NCBI RefSeq assembly: GCF_000002425.4
Contig: NC_037262.1
Coordinates: 10,439,129 to 10,503,128, forward strand
Direction: 5' to 3'
From: Physcomitrium patens
Taxonomy: Eukaryota > Streptophyta > Bryopsida > Funariales > Funariaceae
DNA: 64,000 bases
The position numbers and the translations under genes were made by a program. Below the pieces are notes generated by a model, which worked only from the letters and a program-made list of their open reading frames with translations, did not search any database and was not told the DNA's origin. The number at the start of each line of letters is the position of its first letter. Positions within the stretch are counted from its first letter, which is position 1. Below, in pieces: positions 1 to 11,592 of the stretch.

Positions 1-387
1 ATGTACAATACTACATATATATAAGCTAAGAATAAAATATAAGTATAAGTTGTACACAAATTCCAATTAAATCTAAATATTCTTGGTTATTATTTTTCAT
101 ACCTAAAAATCTCAAGTAAAATTATTAAAAACTTAATATTACTGCAAATAATTTACATTGATTTACAAAGAGATCTATCATTCTATATACATGTTTTATT
201 CTTTGCACTTAAATTTAGATGTAACATAATAGACATGTCTATAGTTCAGGTCTATTATTGTAAAGGAGAGTCGCTTTAAGCAAATAAAGGATGCTTGACT
301 ATAAATTAAATGTTTTTACATTCAGGTGAAATTAACAAAACCGAAATTCAATTTCTTTTAATAATAAAATAATTTATTTACAAAAAG
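1..387. other. AT-rich spacer, nothing recognised
   Basis: AT-rich sequence with no open frame, repeat or RNA signature that I can support. Confidence 0.5.
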
Positions 388-2160
388 ATGGAAAAACTGA
401 ACACACTTCTCTTGACTTACGTCTGCAGCTCACACCCTCAATCCCCCAATTTCGACATGCACACTTCTAATACCTTTTTAAAACACACACACACACTTTG
501 GATTGCCGTTTCCATACACTGCCTCATCGATTCTGTTCCAATTCCTGCTCAAATTTTGCTCAAAATTTGTTGGACTGTTGTTTAACTTTTGCTGGATGAG
601 ATTTTGTTAGCTTTTGAGTTCGCTGCTCTTGCTCTACTTGGATCTGACATTAGTATCGATCGCCTCTCCGTTCGACTACTCTCAGTTTTTTTCAACTGTT
701 GTTCGCCATTTCACTGTTCATACAACCATGTTGCTTCACTCGCCCCCCTTGGAATGAATCTGGCAGAATCCGTCACTGCACTTGCTCCACATCTATTCAG
801 TTGATCCACACTCCTCTTTATTTTCGTGTGGTTTCACCACTCCTGCATTCTACACATTCTGCTGCTGTTAGTTAGTTAGTTGTCTACATTTCCATTTCGC
901 TTCTTTTTCTCGATCGTGTTGCCTCTTTTGAACCCATCCTCTTTGCAAAATCAAAGACTACGCTCTTCGCCCTCGTTTTTTTCTACTTGCCTGTGTGATC
1001 ATGTTTTCTACCGACATCTTTTCGCTGAGCTTTTGTCGTCGGACTCTCTCCGGACTGCGTACTCACTCCGCACAGTTTTTCTCTTGTTGCTAATTTCGGC
1101 CTTTCGGCTTCCCTTTGGCTACTATTCGCCTCTTCCGCTCACCTGCCGACTTTGTGCTGTATGTGTTATTTCCTCCCCTGCTCATTCATCGATGTTGCTG
1201 TTGACTACAATATTTCTTTGACTTAGGGTTTTTAGTAATTCTTTGCTACTTTTGGATCGTTCTGCTTCTTACTGCTATTGTTTGGAATAGCTCGTCCTTG
1301 TCTTCATGTATGAAGCTCGCACTCCTCGTCACACTGCTTCAATCACACCTCCACCATAAGCCTTCTCCCATTAATCACAAAACCTTTCCCTTGATCACCT
1401 CGCACTGCCGCACTTCATAGTTCGCTCCTTGGTTTGGTTTGCTCTTGGTGATTTCTGCACTGTATTGCTTTCCACCACTGCACGCTCACAAAAATACTGC
1501 TTTTTTCCCATTTTTTATATTTTCTGATTGTTGAAATTCTTCGTCCCTCTTCGGTGAACCTGTTCTGCCAATTCCTTGTTGCTCACCCTCCCCAAGTATC
1601 GATCACCCCTTTGCACTCACACTCGGCAACCGCAAACTCACAATGACATCCTGTTTCTTATTGTCGATCACGTTGCACATTTCACCCAGTCAACGTACAC
1701 ACACAGAATCCTACCATTTCAACACATACACTCACTTAGATACACACACTTACAATCACACCTCACAATTACCCTTTCTGGTCTTTCCCTCCTCTCGTCA
1801 GCTTTTCTCAGCTCTCTCAATCTTGACGCTTCTGTCGTGAATACAACACCGCAGTTTATCACTGAATTGCTAACGCTCACAACCCCATTTTAATCGCTGA
1901 TGCTGATTCTTTGCACACACACACACACACACACTCCGTAAAAGGAGTAGACCCCGCTGACTCAAATTGTATCACCACACACACTACTCCCACACTTTGG
2001 ATATCCCTTCCGATTGACTTTCATTTGCTCTCCTACATCGCCAAAGCTACGGGCGTACATCCACATGGTTGTTGTTGTTTGATCGCACTTTGCATGCATC
2101 CCCAATTGATCACCCCAATTTGTTTGATTACATACCTGTTGTAGAAATTTCAGTCTTATT
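388..2160. other. Pyrimidine-rich (C/T on + strand) block of unknown origin
   Basis: Compared with both flanks, this 1.77-kb block is markedly richer in C and T on the plus strand and poor in G, and it contains several short CA runs (for example 485-496 and 1916-1934). The short open frames in it are Ser/Leu/Phe/His-rich, as expected from CT-rich sequence, and none has a recognisable domain. The block starts and stops fairly abruptly against AT-rich DNA. It could be a degenerate LTR or leader of an unrecognised element, or a non-coding transcript; nothing decides between these. Confidence 0.35.
1916..1934. repeat. (AC)n microsatellite
   Basis: Uninterrupted CA/AC dinucleotide run inside the pyrimidine-rich block. 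Confidence 0.8.
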
Positions 2161-3410
2161 ACTACTGTTATATAAATGATCAACACCTGTCAACATATAA
2201 TGATCAACATGTCACCTTTTAAAAGAGTCACAACCCTAGAATATAAAATTATATAATTCTATCAAAAGTCATTAGCAAATTACAGATTACAAGTGTACTA
2301 TATTGATATTTATAATGCATCTAACACTCCTATTAGTTCAATTGTATTGTAAACATGTTTTCATTGATCTGCTTGAATAATCTTTACCTTCTTCAATTAT
2401 TTTCTTAAGTTTAGAATTTGGAGCTTGTGTTTGTGTTGCTATGTTTTAGAGTTCTGCAACATGTTATACCTTTAAGTTGAGATAAATTGTATATACATAC
2501 ATCTTGTAAGTGACTTGGACAAATTCATTCTTGATGTTGTCAAGGAATTGAGTTACTTTAGTTTCTATTGAGGTGTTTAGTTGAAGAAGGAACACACAAT
2601 TTTTTGTTTTGTCAAAGTAGATGCAATATCTTAGTAAAGGTAGGAACTCTTTTCTTGTTTGTTACTGACTAGCACAGACAATCACAAATCAAGAAAGTTC
2701 ATGCTATTCTTGTAATAACAATATTGTAGTATGAGTTTTTTTATACTAGAATATTATTTTCATTTTTTAAAGAGCTTAACTTTTGTATTAATCAAGTTCG
2801 TCAACTAATATTTGTCCATTAATTTTATACCTAATCATTTAAAATAAACATTGGAGGTATATGTTAAGTAATTCTTTATTTTCTTTGTGTAAGATTTGTC
2901 TTTGATATTGATCAAAATATCAATAAAAAGTTTTAAGATTAGATTTTTTTCTTAAATATATCTTTTTTTCTATATTTGTTACAAAATGTGCAAAATTTTG
3001 TCTTCTATAGTTATCATTTGAAATTCTTTTAATGTGCTCAATTATGTTTTAAATAATTTTGATTAAATTTATTGATTAAAGAATTCATCATTTGATAGAT
3101 CTTAAATAGATAGACAAAGTGAAAAAAGGTTTTAGTGATTAAAAAAAAAAGAATTTAGAAAAAGCTAATAAAATCAATTAAATACAAAAAAGAATAGCCA
3201 TAGATGTACAATTGAAAATTTCTCCCACAAAAGTAAGACAAGCAGGTGTGATTGTGATTTAAGTTAGTCACTAAAGTTTGAATTTTAGATATTATATGGT
3301 CTTCAAGTTCAAATATTAAACACATATCTTAGTTTTATATCTAATAATTTTGATTTTTTGAATGCATTTGATTAAAATATCAAAAAATCATATTTGAGGT
3401 TGAAATATAT
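2161..3410. other. AT-rich spacer, nothing recognised
   Basis: No coding or RNA signal seen. It may contain the eroded downstream part of the minus-strand copia fragment that follows, but no motif can be assigned. Confidence 0.4.
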
Positions 3411-4345
3411 TTATCTAAATTGAGCTTCTTCTGCTTCACATGATAATACTTTTTCTTTGACAAAATAATATTGAGAATTAACATGCTTACTAAATGAATG
3501 ATATTTGGGATTTTCACTTGGAGCAATAGCATTTTGGTTGTTACAATAAATAATGGTAGGAGTAGGTTGTAGAAATCTCTATTTGCTAAATAAATCGCAA
3601 GCCAAAATGCTCATGCTACAACTTTAGTTAAAGCCATATACTTACTCTCTATGGATGTTAATGCAATATTTTGTTGTTTTTTTACTATTCCATGAAATAA
3701 TTATATCAACTAAGAGAAAGTATTAACTTAAAATTGAAATGCAAGTATCTTTATGTCATATTCAATTGGCATTGGAAAAATTATAGAGAACATAAATTCT
3801 AGATGATTATTGATATTTTATGTCAAAATTAGATATTTATTTAATATATTTTATGATTAATTTTTAATGTATGAATATGAAAAATACTAAGACTAAAAAG
3901 ATTTTATCTAAAACTGCTAAAAATGCAAGCATAATCTAATCTAGGAGTAATATTAGCATGCACTAAGCTTCCTATCTGTTGAAAATAAGAAAATATTACT
4001 ATAAAAGTTTATTCCTTGAGTAGAAGGAAAATATTCTTCTTTCAATTATATGCTTAATTGCATTAGTGTATGGATAAGGTTGAAATTTGTCATGTAACAT
4101 TTGTCAAGTTTAAAAAGTAGATATTTTTATTAACATAAAATATTCAAATCATGTTCTTTATTTTTTATAATAGCATTACTAAGTATATAGTAGATTTTGC
4201 CTTCAACCATCATAATAAGTTCTTTTTGAAGAGTATCTTTGACATGTTGAATAAGTATTAATTAATTGCTAATAAGAAAGTAGTCATCTGCATAGAATAT
4301 AAAGATAGTAAATCCCTTCTCATTGCCTCTTTGTGTATAAATATT
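3411..4345 (-). pseudogene. Ty1/copia pol fragment (RT YxDD box to RNase H), decayed
   Basis: Read on the minus strand this stretch gives, in order, a reverse-transcriptase active-site box YADD (codons at 4283-4294, context FTIFIFYADD), then about 600 bp downstream the RNase H landmark of copia elements: SIESKYMALTKVVA followed by the frame-shifted blocks YCNNQNAIAPSENPKYHS and SKHVNSQYYFVKEKV (about 3446-3640). These correspond to the family consensus around STEAEYMAL, DNQSAI and K-H-I-D-x-x-Y-H-x-V-R-E. Stops and frameshifts break every segment, no LTRs or integrase were found nearby, and the piece ends in AT-rich sequence on both sides. It is a dead fragment and the only copia relic recognised in the window. 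Confidence 0.75.
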
Positions 4346-4931
4346 TGCATGAACCTCTAATATTGTAAATCCATAAAAAAAACAAGAATTTTTAAATACG
4401 TTGAAACCATTGTTTGAAAGCTTGGATTTTTATAAATTCTAATTTAAGATCTTTTGTGATATAATATAATCTTAAGTTGTCTACTTTATTACTTAGAAAA
4501 AAAAAAAGAAAAAAAAGAAAAAAAATCACATAAATAAATTTCTCTCTTTTATATATTTATACTAAAAAATTGAAAAAATTAAATAAGGAATAAAAAATAA
4601 AAATTTGAGATATTAAACAATATAAGATTATGTCTTTTCAGATTTTTCCATTCAAATTGACTCTAAATTTCTTTTTTAAAATCTACAATAAAATTTTAGA
4701 AGACTTATTAAAATTATTATTTAATATTTCTTTTGGACAAAAGACTATTAGACCTTTTATTTTCAATATACATAAATCAATTATTAATTTTTTTAAAATT
4801 TTAAAAAATAACTATTAATTTATTCTTTTAACAAATATTTGGTAGAAATATTATTTAACCTCTTTAATATGTCATAGTAAGCCTTTATAATATCACTAAT
4901 ATATTCATATATATCTATATCTATATATCTA

Positions 4932-4935
<4 letters not shown>

Positions 4936-4970
<35 letters not shown>
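4936..4970. repeat. (TA)n microsatellite
   Basis: Continuous TA dinucleotide run. Confidence 0.9.
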
Positions 4971-4973
<3 letters not shown>

Positions 4974-5093
4974 TTCTTCTATAAACCAAGTATCTATTTG
5001 TAAATTTTACCTCATGCAAGCCATAAAAAATTTAATGTTTTTAAAAAACTAAAAAAAAAACTCTAAATATCCGCAAAAATAAAAATAATAATA

Positions 5094-5169
<76 letters not shown>
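5094..5169. repeat. (TA)n microsatellite
   Basis: About 75 bp of TA with one TG interruption near 5114. Confidence 0.9.
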
Positions 5170-5175
<6 letters not shown>

Positions 5176-6523
5176 AAAATACTATTCAAAATTATAAAAT
5201 AAAAGTGTAATAATAAATAATATAATTTAAAAAAATAAAATGTCCTTAAATTTTGTATACATCTAGCACAACCTACAAATCAATGATAAAAAAAATACAT
5301 TTTCTGATAAAATTTATAAAATAATATTTTTATAAAATTAATTAATTTAAAACTTTATTATATTTATATTGCAAAAAAAAAATTAATTAAAAATAAGTGT
5401 AAAATAATATGAAATTTACAAATAAAAACAAGTCTAAGAAATTTGATATCAATATAATTATTTGAAAACTAAAAAAATTAAATACATAAAATCAAATTAT
5501 TATTATTCTTTTTATTATAATTTTTATTTTATTTTTGTAAAAATAAAACTTTATAAAGGAAAACTGGATATTCAATACAAGAAGAATAATCCAAGATATA
5601 TAAACCATTTTATAGTTATATAAAATTTAATTAATAATTACCATATATTATAAGAAGATACTATATATAAAAAACTAAAATTTTATAGGAAAAAATTAAA
5701 TCTTAATCTTATACTGAAAAGTTACTTAATTAATCCGAAATTCTAATTCAAAATTGAATACTTGAAAATGATACATCTTATATTTTAAAACAGTATCATA
5801 AAATGTTAGTGTAAAGTAATACTACATGTCTGGTGTAACAAATTGAATAAAAGAAAAATTATTATTTATTTACAATGAAAACATTCATGCTAAATATGTT
5901 TGTATTGATTTTCAAAATAGAGTTATGATACTTATCTTTCCAATTAAAATTATCATTTTATTTAAAAAAAAAAGCTAAGACAATTCTTTTGTTATAGTTT
6001 ATTCTTTTACTTCTTCATTAAATGCACAAAATTTTTAATTTTCTTTTTCTTTTTATATGCATTTATATTGTAATGAAAAATACATTGCTAGTCAGGTTTA
6101 AAATTTCTATATGACTTGTATTATTTTACGACAAAATATAATATTTTATAATTATTTAAATAAATATAAAATAGATTTTATTGAATTTAGTTTAAATTCT
6201 ACATGTCAATATTTTTAATTTTAAAGCATTCTTAGATTTTTTTAATTTTTTTTTGTAAACATAAATAAATATTAAAATTTTATGAGTCTTTATTCCTAAT
6301 ACTATTTTTGACTAACTTAATTTTATTTTTAAATTTCGTTCAACATTAAAAGCTTTAAGCATTTTACAAAAATTATGGTTATGTTCTTTTGTTTGTATGT
6401 ATATAAATTTTAATCTAATAATTTGATAATAAAAACACATTATATGAAAGTAAATTTTAATGTCAATTTATTTTTTTGTCTTCTTTAGATATATAATTTT
6501 TAAATTTAGAATCTTTTTTTCAG

Positions 6524-6524
<1 letters not shown>

Positions 6525-6558
<34 letters not shown>
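6525..6558. repeat. (TA)n microsatellite
   Basis: Continuous TA dinucleotide run. Confidence 0.9.
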
Positions 6559-6561
<3 letters not shown>

Positions 6562-7600
6562 GGCTTTTTTAATTAAAATTTAATATTCTTTGTTTATGTA
6601 CATTGCTACAAAAGTAAAATGAGACAATAGAAAGAATAAAATAATAATCTTCCATACTACACTTTCTTCTTTAAAGTTATCATTGGTGGCTTAAACTTGG
6701 CTAACAAAAAAAAGATAGAAAAGAGATAAAACTACAGATAATTTTATATCTAATTTTATTGCAAAATAAAATAAAGATCATTATGCTCTTGGAGATCTTA
6801 ATGCTTGGATTGACTTTGGTTGATCTTAATTTTGGCATTGATGCTATAGAACAAAAAGCATATATATATTAGCAACTTATGAAGTTACTATTGATACATT
6901 TAATTGTATCTTTTTACAGGAAGTTAAAAACTCTTTAAAGCCTATCTAATTGCAAACATAAATGATGCATTTATTGAAAGATTTTTATTGTGAGCAAATT
7001 CATCTAGAGAAATGTATATGTGATTGATTTGGCAACCTATGATGAAATGACTATTACCAAGTAATTAAACTATAGTTGATTATTTTATATATGCATCAAG
7101 CTTAAAAATCCAAAAATAAAAAATCCTCATTGACAAAAAGATATAAAGAAAAGAAAAGAATAAAATATACATTTCAGTTCTACTTTTAAACTATTTACTG
7201 TCACATTTTGATTATTTCTCTCTACTTCACATCCAAAAATAAAACTTATAATTCTCACAATTATAAAAGAAATTTATTTGATTTTTGACTTTACTTTGAC
7301 TTAGTTATGATGTATGTTTGGCACTCATATAAGAAGGTTTAACCAACCATTCAATCTACTTACAAAGAAGGTCAAGTTTTCTTGTTGACCCAGTTGATAG
7401 CAAGTCAAGAATTAAACTTTTTTCCTTCTCTCTTAGCAACTGTTATCTCCCATTATCTCTATTATCTATTATTCTCTATTACCAACTATTATCATGATGC
7501 ACGAGCACAACAACAAAGTAGACCCATTAAGCATCAAAATAAATAAATACATAAATGAAGCAAGAATCCACACTTTCTTGAAGTGAGCAGCATTTAGTTG

Positions 7601-8450
7601 GATGAGTTCCAGGCCAAAGGCAGGCAGCCAAAATGATTACAGTAGAACCTCCTCCCCTTCAACACCACCCCCATAACACCAATGCTTAACAAACTTCAAA
7701 CAAAGTTTCATAAAATAATAATTATAAAAGAATAATAAGGGAAGAAAATTAGAACAAACGAACGAATAAGGGAAGGAGGATGGGGAGCAGTTGATTGAGA
7801 GGAAGTGTGTGTGAGAGTGTGAGTGTGAGTGTGTGTGTATATTGCAACACTTGTGCAAGCTTCATGATGCCTCACTATCATTTGCTGCCTACTCTCTTGC
7901 TCTCTCTCTTTATTTGTCTTTGGAATCTTGTAGTTCAGAACTCGTGGCAGCACCTGCCGTAGCCGAGAGGAGAAGTAGAAGGAGATGGATAAGAAGGAGA
8001 AGAAGCAGCAGCAGCAGTCGTAGCAGCAGCATCAGAAGATTCCCTCCACTGATCCATCCTCCATCGTACATGTGTTGCACTCACACATTTGTAGGGTTCC
8101 CTAACTTGCAACAGGTGGCGATGGTGATGGTGTTGCTGGTGTTGGTAGAAGGATGGAAGCAAGCAAGCAAGGAAGCAAGCTAGGAAGGTGGCCGATCAAC
8201 CACCTCTTCTCTTCTGCTCACCCTGCAATCCAAACTCTTCGTCGTCGTCGTCGTCTATCCAGCATTCTTCCTCCTTTTGCTCATCAACCCGACCTTTCTT
8301 GGCACTCTTCTCTCAAATTCTACCTTCCCCACAGTACCTGTTCTGGAGCTCAATGCTTTGAATCTCCTCCATTTTTTTCTTTCATTCTTTCTTTTTACTT
8401 CTTCTTTGCATTGCTTCTCTGACTATATTAGGTCAGCGGTTGCTGCAACT
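7601..8450. other. Simple-sequence-rich transition zone, possible promoter/leader
   Basis: Base composition shifts here from AT-rich spacer to balanced sequence. It carries a GT/GA-rich tract (7800-7840), CT-rich tracts (7890-7915), an AGAAG/CAGCAG stretch (7975-8035) and a GTC repeat (8239-8255). Overlapping open frames on both strands are low-complexity (Arg/Ser runs, His/Thr runs) and I do not accept them as genes. The change in composition towards the genic island suggests promoter or untranslated-leader sequence, but no TATA box or splice signal is convincing. Confidence 0.3.
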
Positions 8451-11400
8451 TGAAACATGGGTTACATCACGCATTTCAGGAGAAGTTGCTTTCGGAGTTC
8501 CACTCATTAGTTGTAGAGAATGAGCTGGAAATCACTCTCATGTAAAGATACATATATACAATGGTCCACTGAACCTTTTCTTTTCATCTGTTTCTAGTGT
8601 GACAATTAAACTTAATGAGTCGAGCATCGAACTGAATTTGCTTCTACGATTCGTGAGGAGAATGTACGAGAGAATGTTGAAGTCGTACGGCCCATTATAT
8701 AGGTACCCAGCTTTGGGAATTTGGATGGAGGTAACAAAGGGGACTCAGTAGGTTGAGGGACGTCCAAAGGTTCTGTTCATTGGACTGGGAGTAGTTGGCA
8801 CCGTGGGCTAGCAGGAGTAAGAATGCCCGCAGACTTAGGCGGACTGTGAAACCCACCGTTCGCGACGCGCACTCGGTTGTCTCGGAATTCAGGATCACCA
8901 CCTGTAACGAGATCAATCTGACACGTTCAGGACAGCACAACACAATTCACCCATCAGACACACTCGGCGATAAACGGAAAATTAACCGGCTTGGCATGGA
9001 CTTCATGTTCCAACGTTCAAGTGGAGTCACGACACGTTTCGCAGATTTTTACTGGGGCCCATGCCGTAAAACGCATGTTGAGTTTTGTGTACATCTGCTG
9101 ACTGTGACGCATAATTCGAGAGCCAGGCGACGAAGACGGATCCCACCCTAAAGAAAAGCTTCTCTGACCTGCTGTAGACGCTTATAGAAAGTTTGATAGC
9201 CCTCACCCTAATTATATAGGCGTTAATTGATTTACGCCACTCCAAGTGTGCTTCAGTGAGTGGATTTATTTCCGCAAGCTTCGCTGCCTTAAAGGTCTAA
9301 GAGCATTTGTCAACCAGTTTCTGCGCATCGTGCATGGCTATCGTTGTGGATGTCCACTTTGTATTGGACTTTCAAATGGGTTCGCGTAGCAATAGGTTTT
9401 TTGGGCCATAGGGCGAGGTGATTAGTTCTGACGACTATACGTAGAATTTGTTTGCTGCCGACACAATGTCTATGGTGGAAAAAGGTTAATCATTAAGTTA
9501 ATTCTGCTCGCCCGAATCAGCTTTAATCGCAGGAATTATGAGTTTTAACCGACCACTTTCGTCAACAGGGTTGAGGTGATCCAGATCCCTTGATTTATAC
9601 TGCAACTGTTGACTGCTGATTACTGTGGGATCCTTCTTTGAACTTTACTTCAGCGGTTGCTAGGTGCCTGGAAGAGCTGCGTTGTTGAAAATTTCCATCG
9701 AAGAGGTTGAAGTCGTTTGCTTTTCAAGTGTCGCCTCTCGTAAACAACCGCTGTTTTTGCGCGATCCAGGCAGTGTAATCAGAGATTCGAAATTCCCCAC
9801 ATGTTTCTTCTCTGTTCTTTCGTATCTTTCATTTATTTCACTGTTTATTCAATTATTCCAGAAGATGATGAATGCAAACTAGTCACCAGGAAAGAGTACA
9901 TTCGAGTGGGTGAGTCTTCCGAGCGTCAAGCCGTCAGTTTTGAGGCTTGTAAACGACTACTTCTAACTAGAAACAACCTGTGACAAGTGTGCTGAAATCG
10001 GTGTCGTTTTAGCTTAAGCCTGTTGCACCTGGACAGTGGAGTCTTACATGCAACCCTACGAATGACGAGTTATTTAACATTAACAACTCGTATGCATCTA
10101 GAGTGCTGTCACAATGGCTGCGGAGTGAGGATAACTTATTGGAGTTGCATTTGTTTCTTAAGAACGTGTCTTATAGTCCAGTAGGCCTCTTGAGTAATTT
10201 GTTGACCTGGGTTTTGATCTTCTCGAAACCGACCCTCTTTATGGATGCCACGGGCGCCAATGACACTTGGATCTGTCATTTAGCTCGACAGGTGGCGTCG
10301 AGGATATACAGAATAAGCTTCACTGCACTTTTAAGCCGGTCGGGAGGGACGTGGCAGTGAAGCCGTGGCAGATGCTGAGCATTGAATCCAGTTATTGGAA
10401 GAGCAATGTGGCATACCTCACACATTTGTCGTAGAAAGTTGAGAGCTTCGTAAAAGCCCAAAATGTTTGTAGAGATGGTGGTAGTGATCGAAGACTGCCT
10501 GAAGTTGTCTGTAGTGCCTTAGTTCGACGTCCTCCTTTTTCGTTGAGATAGCAATCATAGACATGGAGAGCTCTGCGAAAGTCTGAAAGAGGGAGATTCA
10601 AAACATGCGTGAACCAGAGGATTAATTCTGTGGATTAGTGAGGTTCTAAAGTTCTCAGGTATGCATCTTCACGTGAAACATCAGCTTTGATCTAAATTCT
10701 TTGCTACAACTTTATTCTCCAACCGTTGGTGTGTTTCTAGAGGCGGAAGAATTTAATCATTGATCTTCATGTTTTAGGGAGGTTAATGTTGTCCTTGCGA
10801 CCGTTACTTCTTATCTTTTCTCTTTTTCCTTCCTCTTAGTATCATTTTAGTCTTCTGTCGATGAGGCTCACCACCAACTTCTGACGGTTAGGATATGTGT
10901 ATTTGTGCTCAAAACAGAAGTACTGGTTGAACATTGGACTTGGGTTGGCGGGTGAAACGGAGGTGTAGTTAGAGTGATGCGTGAAGCAAGTGTAGATGTA
11001 TGAAGCTAGTCGAAGTTGCTGATCTAGCAAAATGAGGGAATGCTTTTCTGTGCAAAAAGTAGCAGCGAGTTTATTGTGTACTTATTTCCAAGATAGTGGA
11101 ATTTGTTGCACTTCTGCAAAAAATGGTCAGATGTAGAGACAATCATTTGTGGTGTGCGCAGGGGTTTAATGCTCTCGTATCCCTCTTGTTCAGGCTTCAA
11201 TAAATTTTCGAAGTAGATTCGAGAGACAACCGGTTTGATTCTTGATTGATATCGCTACAAACACAAATACCTGAGAGGGAGAATCCGTCGCCACTTCTTG
11301 TCCTTGGAGATACGTATTCCATTCGACTGCGGCAAAAGAAGGGAATTAGGTAGTGTGAATGACGTTCCTTCGGTGGGGGACGAAAGAATGGAAGGCTCGA

Positions 11401-11592
11401 AGTACTAAAATTTGAATAATCAGCCACGCTCAGAGATACTGGCATGCTATCCGAGCATCTGCTGCAGGACTCTGCAACTTAGGGAGGAGGTGTTAAAGTA
11501 GCGAGAACATCTTTCCAGCGTTTGAGAGGGGGCTTACCGTTCAGCGATTTTCATTCAGGGGAGTAATCTTTGCTAAGAAAGGCTGTGACCCA
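8451..11592. other. Balanced-composition region upstream of the C2/GRAM gene; no gene recognised
   Basis: This is 3.1 kb of non-repetitive sequence with composition like the introns and UTRs of the downstream gene. No open frame longer than about 120 codons occurs and none shows a known domain. I searched specifically for an N-terminal C2 domain of the downstream gene (DPYV-type motifs) and did not find one. An AG acceptor at 11557-11558, followed by sequence in frame with the ATG at 11593 (GVIFAKKGCDP), hints at an upstream exon. The region may be promoter, 5' UTR exons or a long first intron. Confidence 0.3.

Larger units (their letters stand above)
4346..7600. other. AT-rich intergenic spacer with TA microsatellites
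   Basis: Very AT-rich sequence, poly-A and poly-T runs and (TA)n tracts. Small open frames (for example 4630-4818 on the plus strand) are Phe/Ile/Lys/Asn-rich and look like chance products of base composition. No transposon protein motif was recognised. Confidence 0.5.

Noticed and set aside
7833..8422. Overlapping open frames with Arg/Ser-rich and His/Thr-rich products on both strands
   Set aside because: Low-complexity translations of simple repeats (GT, CT, AGAAG, CAG, GTC) in several frames at once; no domain and no splice logic.
8795..9151. 118-codon plus-strand frame upstream of the C2/GRAM gene
   Set aside because: No domain, no splice partners, and an equally long frame on the opposite strand; likely chance in balanced-composition DNA.
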